Assembly (NCBI GenBank): GCA_032622095.1
Contig: CP136067.1
Coordinates: 80,192,705-80,256,704 of the forward strand
Source: Siphonodentalium dalli
Taxonomy: Eukaryota > Mollusca > Scaphopoda > Gadilida > Siphonodentaliidae
Reading direction: 5' to 3'
DNA length: 64,000 bases
Shown: positions 13,801 through 22,800 of the stretch, piece after piece
How positions within the stretch are numbered: position 1 is the first letter of the stretch
Layout of the letters: each line of letters begins with the position of its first letter
Program-made: the position numbers and the translations under genes
The notes under the pieces: model-generated
The model's database searches: none
Told to the model about the DNA's origin: nothing
Seen by the model: only the letters and a program-made list of their open reading frames with translations

Positions 13801-16800
13801 AGGCACATGATGATAAACAAAAATGTTTATAATCAAAAACTTTTATATTAACTAACAAAAGTAATTTCAGTCATTTATATCAAATATTTATTATGTGCTG
13901 GCTAATGTGCCCGACTTCGTCAAGGATATTTAGCGATTTCTTTGTGATCGCCTCTGTCTGGTCCAGAAACATGCCTATTTGAGCATATGTGTCAAGTTCA
14001 AGGACACAGTCGCATGAGAAATTGGACTGGCCCACATTGTTCCCGTGATCAAAGTAGCCCTACATACCAAATTTGAGTCGGATCGGTCGAGGTCCAGAAA
14101 CATGCCTTTATGAGGTTATATGAGCGAGGTCAAGGTCAAGGACACAGTCGCACTTGATATTGGACCCACTCATATTGTTCCAGGGAATAAAGTAGGTCTA
14201 CGTACCAAATTTGAGTCAGATCATTCGAGGTCCAGATACATGCCTATATGAGCGAGGTCAAGATCAAGGACATGGTCACACGTGAAATTGGACCCGCCCA
14301 TATTGTTCCTGGGATCAGAATAGGCCTACATACCAAATTTGAGTCAGATCAGTCAGTGGTCCAGAAACATGCCTATATGAGCGAGGTCAAGGACAGGGTC
14401 GCACGCGAAATTGGAACCACCCATATTGTTCCCGGTATCAAAGTAGGCCTACATACCAAATTTGAGTCGAGCATACATACATACATACAGACAGAAGTTC
14501 CAAAATATATAATAGACTAGCCGATGAGCCCGACGTTGTCCGGGCGACGTTGTCCGGGCTATTCAAAAACCAAATTTCAAGTCGATAGCTCCACCCTTTT
14601 CCGAGATCTGGTCTGCGCATGCGCGAAGCTGGCGTCGCACGGGCTCGGCGACCCGATAAACTTCGTATCCGGGGCAAGATACATTCACATACCAAATTTC
14701 AAGTCGATAGCTCCACCCGTTTCCGAGATATCATCTGCGCATGCGCGAAGCTGGCGTCGCACGGGCTCGGCGATCCGATAACATTCGTATCCGGGGCAAG
14801 ATACATTCACATAGCAAATTTCAAGTCGATAGCTCCACCCGTTTCCGAGATCTCGTCTGCGCATGCGCGAAGCTGGCGTCGCACGGGCTCGGCGACCCGA
14901 TAAAATTCGTATCCGGGGCAAGATACATTCACATAGCAAATTTCAAGTCGATAGCTAAACCCGTTTCCGAGATCTCGTCTGCGCATGCGCGAAGCGGGCG
15001 CCGCACGGGCTCGCCAATACGACAACGTCCACCGCCTGGTCAAACTACACACACGTACCAAGTTTCGTCCCGATCGGTCGAGAATCGTAGATTTGTATTA
15101 ATGACAGACAGACAGACAAACATACAGACAGAGGTCTTCAAAATATATATGAGACTAGCAGGTTAGCCCGCCACCGGCGCCCGGCTTGTCCGAAACATGA
15201 CATTTTTTTATATATTTTTTTTTTATTTTTAGCTCCACGCGTTTCAATAAGAAAAATTTGTACCCGGTAGCTCCACCCGTTTCCGAGATCTGGTCTGCGC
15301 ATGTGCGAAGCTGGCGTCGCACGGGCTCGGCGACCCGATAAAATTTGTACCCGGCGCAAGATACATTCACATAGCAAATTTCAAGTCGATAGCTCCACCC
15401 GTTTCCTAGATCTCGTCTGCGCATGCGCTGCACGGGCGTCGCACGGGCTCGGCGACCCGATAAAATTTGTACCCGCGCAAGATACATTCACATACCAAAT
15501 TTCAAGTCGATAGCTCCACCCGTTTCCGATATCTCGTCTGCGCATGCGCTGCACGGGCGTCGCACAGGCTCGCCAATACGACAGCGACGACCACCTGGTC
15601 AAACTACACTCACGTACCAAGTTTCGTCCCGATCGGTCGAGGTGTTGGTATCTGATGCAAAAGACGAAATTGTGAGTGTTGGTCAATAGTCCCCGCCGTG
15701 AACCTCATCGTCGCAAAGAGCGGACAGTCAATTAACCCCGTTGTGAACCTCAATCACCAACGCGACGTAAACATGTGTTGCGTTCTAAAAATAGGAAAGC
15801 ACTTTCTCTCTGCATAATTCTGCAGATGCTAATAACGTTGCTCCCCGTAGGTAGCAATATCGTTGTTGTTGATATTTACGGCTTGGGGGCTATTTTCTTA
15901 TTTAGCAAGTTTGAGCTCAATCGGTTCGAGTCTATAAAGGACACACTCATATATATGACACTTCCCGTGGGTAGCAAGTTTGAGCTCAATCGGCATTCCC
16001 TGGAATTTCCCGTAGATTGGCAGATTCCAGTAGCTTTATAACGGTATATCTGGGGAGAAATCTGATGCTATATTCGTGATTATCTGGGATGATTTCGGTA
16101 TATAACTATATACTGTAAAAACAAAGCACGCCATCCGTGCTCGCAGGGTTGGTCAGAAACAAATGTTTTTTAAATTTAATGTATGTTCCGTATATCTCTC
16201 TGCAGATGCAAATAACGTTGAATGGCAAACAGACGCTCTTTATAGAGATGCGTCAAAAACAAACGCTCATTAAATAATCACTTGATTAACCCACGCCGTG
16301 CCTTTGCGGTGATTTGAGATTGCAGAACGGGTGCTCTGAGCTTCTCTAAACCGCGACCACGGTCGTGTCGGTGGGATTTGACACTTACATAGGAAGTTTG
16401 AGCTCAATCTTTACACGCGTTTTGGATTCTATGAAGTACATACATACATATATACGAAGTCTCAAAATATATAGTATAGACTAGCAGGTTAGCCCGCCAC
16501 TGGCGGCGTTCGTCAGAAACATGACAATTTTTAATTTTTTAATTTAATTTTTTTTTCAATGAGTTAATATTAATTTTTTTTTTATAACATGAGTTAACCT
16601 CTTCGCTGCTATGACGTCCGTATCTATTACGGACGTAAAAGTGCACGCCGTGTGCTATATGGTCCGTAGGTACTACGGACTTACTTCAGCACACTAGAAG
16701 TAGGCCATTATACATAACTGGAACTCAGAGATTAGTGCATCGGAATAACTGTATCTCTACGTTTCAAACAGTGTATGATGTTCCACGATTGTGAACAATA

Positions 16801-19800
16801 ATAGCCTTTCAGCTGAGTCACTTTTATGGTTCTTTTGACATTCCTGCTATATTTTCCCATCGGAAAATGCCAATAACGTCAACAGCCCAGCACACGATGG
16901 CATAACGTCATTTAGCAGCGAAGAGGTTAATTGTGCATTTTTAATTTACTGGATTTTTAAATTTATTTTTTGGATTAATTTTTTAATTTAATTTTTGGTT
17001 TTTCAATATTTTACCCGATTAGACCTTATTTTACCCGATTAAGGTGAAGAAGACATAAGAATCACACAACACGCAGTACCCGTCCCTAAAAGAGGTATGA
17101 TTTAAGGTACATCGGGCGGAAAAACTGACCTGATGAAAAATTCCCCCGTTCCTAGAAACGACAGACATAAGAATCACACAACACGCATTTTTTGTTTTCA
17201 CACAACATGCAGTATCCGTCCCTAAAAGAGGTATGATTGAAAATTTCCCCCGTTCCTAGGAATGACAGACATAAGAATCACACAACACGTTAATTCTGCC
17301 ATTTTAATCAAGATAAATGCATTTCGCGTTTTGCGTCCGTAGTTTCGTACACATGGGTAACCGTTTAGCAACGCCGATGGCAATAAAGAGCGTTAGTCGG
17401 TTAACAACTCCAAATATGGTCAATATAAAGATCGTTGATGCCTTAACCCCCGAAGTGCCGTTTGCGGTGATTTTGATGATTGGGAGTGGAGAATGAGTGC
17501 TCAGAGCTTGTCCAAAATGCGACGTTGACCATCCCCGTGGGTTTTTACCCTTATATACGAAATTTGAGCTCGATCCGCGCAGCCGTTTTCGATTTTATAT
17601 AAGTACCCACACACATATATACACACATATATACGGAAGTCTCAAAATATATAGTAGACTAGCAGGTTAGCCTGCCACTGGCGGCATTCGTCTCATGGCT
17701 TTGTTAGAAAAAGCAATTGCAACAGGTTCCGAGACACTTGTGCTGCATTTGTACCAAATTTCGTCGAAATCAGCAAGTTTTACCCGATTTGACCTTGAAT
17801 TGACAATTTTGTAGGTCAAGGTCAGGTCGTGGTCGTGATTTGACCCGTCCAAAACACTCCCCGGACAAAAGTACAGAAATCCGCCAGTTTTACCCAATTT
17901 TGACCCGTCCAAAACACTCCCCAGACAAAAGTACAGAAATCCACCAGTTTTACCCAATTTGACCTTGAATTGACCAGTTTGAAGGTCAATGTCACATCGG
18001 GGTCACGATTTGACCCGTCCGTGACATTTTCGGGACAAATGTACCCATAGGTAGCAAGTTTGGGCTCAATCGGTTGACCCGTCCCGAGTTGACCATTTTG
18101 CACAGAACAGCTGAGCCCCAAAATTTATTAACACATGATTTCGCATTCAAATCGATTTATGTCGATAAAACTCTTATTTTTCAAAATTTCAAGCTGAGAC
18201 TTCGTGTGACTGCGTGTAATACTTATATATTCTTAAAATGACTCAGTCCAACACGTAATTATGTTTTAGATGGAAGAAATAAAAAAATTTTGATGCTAAA
18301 TTTTAATATAGGATTTCCCATTAAAATTGATTTATGTCGATAAAACTCTTATTTTTCAAAATTTTACGCTCAGACTTTGTGTGTATGTGTGTAATACTTA
18401 CATATTCTTAAAATGACAGAGTCCAGCATGTAATTATGTTTTTGATAAAAGAAATTAAATTTTTTCGATGCTAAATTTCGAGCGATATCGTTGCGTTGAA
18501 TTGTAAACAAACACTCTTTTATAGCTACGCGTCATATACAACGTCACTTGATTAACCACCGCAGCGCCGTTTTTTGTGACTGAGATTGGAGAACGGGTGC
18601 TCTGAGCTTCTCCAAAATGCGACATGGACGATCCCCGTGGGTTTTTACACTTATATACGAAATTTGAGCTCGATGGGTGCATCCGTTTTCGATTCTATAA
18701 AGTACACACATATATATATACGGAAGTCTCAAAATATATAGTATAGATTATTTAAAATTTATTTCATAGCAATACAAGGAACTTAGTAGAATCTTCCGGG
18801 GAAATAGCACATTTAGCAATTTCTGAACATGTGCGTTCGATCGAAGTTGGGCGCGAATTTCAATCTTTTAATTATCAATAATTTTTCAAGAGATATTTAT
18901 CATTTTAATCGAAAAAAATTTGCTTTCTCAGTATTAAAAGTTGAACATATACCCAACATTATATTTTGATTAGTTAATTTTAACGGTAATCACTTTTAAT
19001 TATTGCATCATCAAGACACCAGGGGTGGTATTCACCGGCTGGGTTTATAATATAGTCCAGGTAGTTTTACGAGGCGACTCTCAATGCGAAGCTATCGGTG
19101 GACATCGATGGGAAGACATCGCCGCGCGGTATAGGATTATCCAATCAAGGTGATTGGCGTCAATCATAGATTGACCACCGGTCACATAAACATGCTGCGC
19201 GTAACTGTCCACGTTTGGTTCATTTCAACAATGAGCAACTGAGGAAAAGGACGTGGGGAAAAATATACCACCGACGACAGACGAGCGTAAAACGTTTTTG
19301 GGCATTGTGGAGAGAAGAATCAAGATATTAGAGAACAAAGAAACCGGCACCATTCGGAAAAATGATACATGGAAAGAAATTTCTTTGGAAATGGCAGGGA
19401 AATTTCCAAACAGAACCAAAAGACAAACAAAATTCTTCTGAGACGTTATCTTCTTGGCTCTTCATATTCACACTGTGCTAATTAAAAAACCTCATTAATA
19501 TCATTGAAATTCATTCTGCAGATGTTTAAACTCCAGCATGAGTCTCCACACAATTATACCCAAAAATTATACCGCTATACATGCCGATTGTGGCCGGTGA
19601 GTGTTCACGAATTAGTCGTGAGACGGTGTCAATTGACAAGTGACAAATCTGATAGATTGGATCAATCACATCATCGACAATGTGTGTCGTTGGCGCTAAA
19701 GCAAAGATACCTTTGCGTTCAGCCACTACCAAATAAACTACCTGGTTTATAAAATAGTCTCGCTTGGTGAATACCACCCCTGCTGTTACTAAGGACTCTG

Positions 19801-22800
19801 TTTTATTCTATTAACTTTATAGGCCCTATATGTTCTGAAATAAAACTTATTGCAAATATGATTTTTTTTTATCCCGTTCATCACTAAGACCATTTTAAAA
19901 ATATTTATTTTAATACATTGACTGAAAAGTGTTGACAATTTAATAAAGTTTTGATGGAAAAGACTGATAGATTTTAAATAGATTTTATCTCCACACATAA
20001 GTATGCGGTATGTCCCAAGTCAGCCCAATGTTGTGGGCACGGAGTTTGATTTAGGTTAACCCTTATTAAAAGATTTGGATGTCTTTTGTTGTAGCGTCCA
20101 TATCGTCTTTTGACGTCTTTAATTTTTGCATTTTCCACACTCAGATTTGTGACAAAAATAAAGAGTTATAATGACGATTTACATTTATTGTGAAAAAATA
20201 TCTATAATAATTTTTTTTAATCAACTGAAAATATAATGAAGATACATATTTACATCTTTCCTTTCTATATATTACACAATGTTGACATAGAGCACGTACT
20301 CAGTCTAATTTTGTCTAATAAAATATAATGAAAACAAACGAAACTGAAACACGAGGTTGCGACGAAGACGAAATTTGTCTCAATATTAGGTGAACCTCTC
20401 CACAAACAAAATGTGAAACATATTCAATAAGTGTCACAATTGTTGTTTAATTTGAGAATGCGAACATTGTAATTCCACATTGATGTCTCGAAGTGGATCT
20501 TTCTACTTTTATTACACAAATTTACTTTGCGAAATCAGGTTGTGTTGGAGCATCGGAATATTATTTCCAGTTGTAATGTAACTACGGACATGCCGCCCCG
20601 TTGTGTTGTGATATCGGCGGGATTCTAAACACATATTAAATTTTTTTTTAATTTATATATATAATCTACAAAATTAGTACAATAAATTTATGATATATTA
20701 CTCTATATATCCATCTGTTCAAGATTTCAAATCCACTGCGTAAAAGACCCTCGACTGCCATCGACCCTAATAAAGTAAATATCTCCTGGTTTGATGTCAA
20801 GTCAGCCCAATGTGAGTGCTGGTAAATAAAGGTGCATTTAAAGTTCCCATGCAAATATCTCAAATTCATCTTGGGAAGCTTTTTTGTGTGTGTGCATATA
20901 TAATTACTGAGTATAAAGTAATTGGGTACTTATATCAATGCAATATTGATAAAACAAAGAATATCCCAAGCGGCGCATTTGAGCATGCACCTGCTGGCGA
21001 TAACGCCGATGTCTTAAGTTAGCCCACTGCCAGGGGCGCCGGAAGAGTGGGGGCAGAGGGGGCAGCTGACCCCCCTGCCCTTGACCAAGGGGGGCAAGCG
21101 GGGGCAGGACTTGCCCTTTTTCTGGAGACAGAAAATGCTTTTTGTGTGTTTAATCTCGTGTTTTTATAGCAAAATGTGACGTTTTTGGTCCAAATACCAC
21201 CAATTTCACAAGGAATATTAATTTGTTGTCAATTTAAACGGCCATAAAAACCGACAAATACCATTAAAATAGGGATTTTTGCCACAATGAATTTACGGTT
21301 ATTTTCCCGAGTTTGCGGAGAAAATGCCCTTTTTTGCGGAAAAGTGCCCTTTTTGTAGGCTCTGCCCCCCTGCCCTTGGATGCTTCCGGCGCCCCTGCCC
21401 ACTGCCATTTTGAACAATTCAGGCTCGTTTCTGTGATCTAATTAGCATCAATGGGAAACTCCACCCCCTAAACTTGACCCAATGAAATCAGTTCACACTT
21501 AATGAATGGTTATAATCATCGATTTCATTGGTTGGCAATGACAACATTTCATAGATTCAACAAAAAGAGACCTTTGAACATGTGGTTTTTGCACGAAAAT
21601 TGAAACTTTCACAAAGCAACGTGACATAATTGCTATTAATTTACACTTTTATCGGAAATCTTTTTACGACTTTTGTCAAATCATGGTTTATATGATTCAT
21701 TCACATCAAATATAAAGACGTTTGATTTAATTATTTTATTTATAATACTGTTTTTGTTTTAAAAATCATGAATTATTTTTGTTCAATCAGGACAGAAGTT
21801 CGTGGGGAAACAAACATAAAGGATAGGCTTACCGTAAATTGGAATAATCTGATTCGGTGGAATTGCAAGTCATGTTTTGACTCGCATATGTGATAAAATG
21901 AAGATAAACAATTGTTTGTGGGCACATATTTAGTTTGTCTACTTGTTTATGTTTCCATTATGGTATACAAACAACTATTCATAGAGACACAAAAGTGAGC
22001 TAGAGCATGTGTGTTGTTGCATATCTAATGATATACATATGGTACATATACCTGCGGCAAGTGTGGGAAACACCAAATGATATTATAACGTCAAATGCGT
22101 ACCTGTTGGCTGACATAATTACCTTCATACTGACTTTGGCTATATGACATGGTGTAACTACAGGTGCTATTCGAAAAAGTGTTAATATGCAAATTCTTAT
22201 GTATATTCTCCACACTATAATTGAAAAATACCAAGAAATGGCCAGCTGATGATGATAAAAATTCCAAGGTAGATTGATGACATCAGCACTCAATGTTACC
22301 AAATACAGTAATGCCCTAAGTAATCGACCCCTTAACCACAGCAGAATTATGGGTAACAATTTTCAGGATTTAGTCGGAAATATGGTGAGAGCTTTCCGAT
22401 GAATGGCAACAAGCCATATTTCCGATCAAAATATGGCTTGTTGCCATTCATCGGAAAGCTCTCAGTGAAAGCTTTCCGATGAATGGCAACAAGCCATATT
22501 TCCGATCACTTAGGGCATTACTGTAGCACAAATGTGCATGGGCTGAATATGTTCTCTCGTTATTATTCTCTGTGCATTAACATTGTGATATGCTCCAGTA
22601 AAGATCAAAATGAGGTCCCCAGATGGTGAATTTGGTGATGCTAGCAAGCTGTGTGGGGTAGCATCACTAAATTTACCCCTCTGAGGACCTCATACTGCAA
22701 ATGACCGGCACACTAAACTCAGGCTTGTACACAACTGAGTCAGGTTATCTTTGCGGATGAACAGAATACCTCTATCTCCAGCTGATGAGCTGAACATTGT

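Noticed and set aside
14248-15689. Many overlapping frames on both strands with recurring HTYQVSSRSVE or RRDLGNGWSYRLEI peptides
   Set aside because: They are translations of the 122-bp and 130-bp Helitron repeats in all frames, with no stop because the unit is GC-rich. Not genes.
20018-20815. 16-bp direct repeat CAAGTCAGCCCAATGT about 780 bases apart, considered as target duplication of a retroposon
   Set aside because: The sequence between has no poly-A or LINE/SINE features, and a third related word occurs at 21013. Not enough to define an insertion.
22000-22359. 119-codon minus-strand frame with hydrophobic stretches
   Set aside because: It runs into the MITE at 22316 and its hydrophobicity follows from T-rich codons. 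No signal of a membrane protein family.
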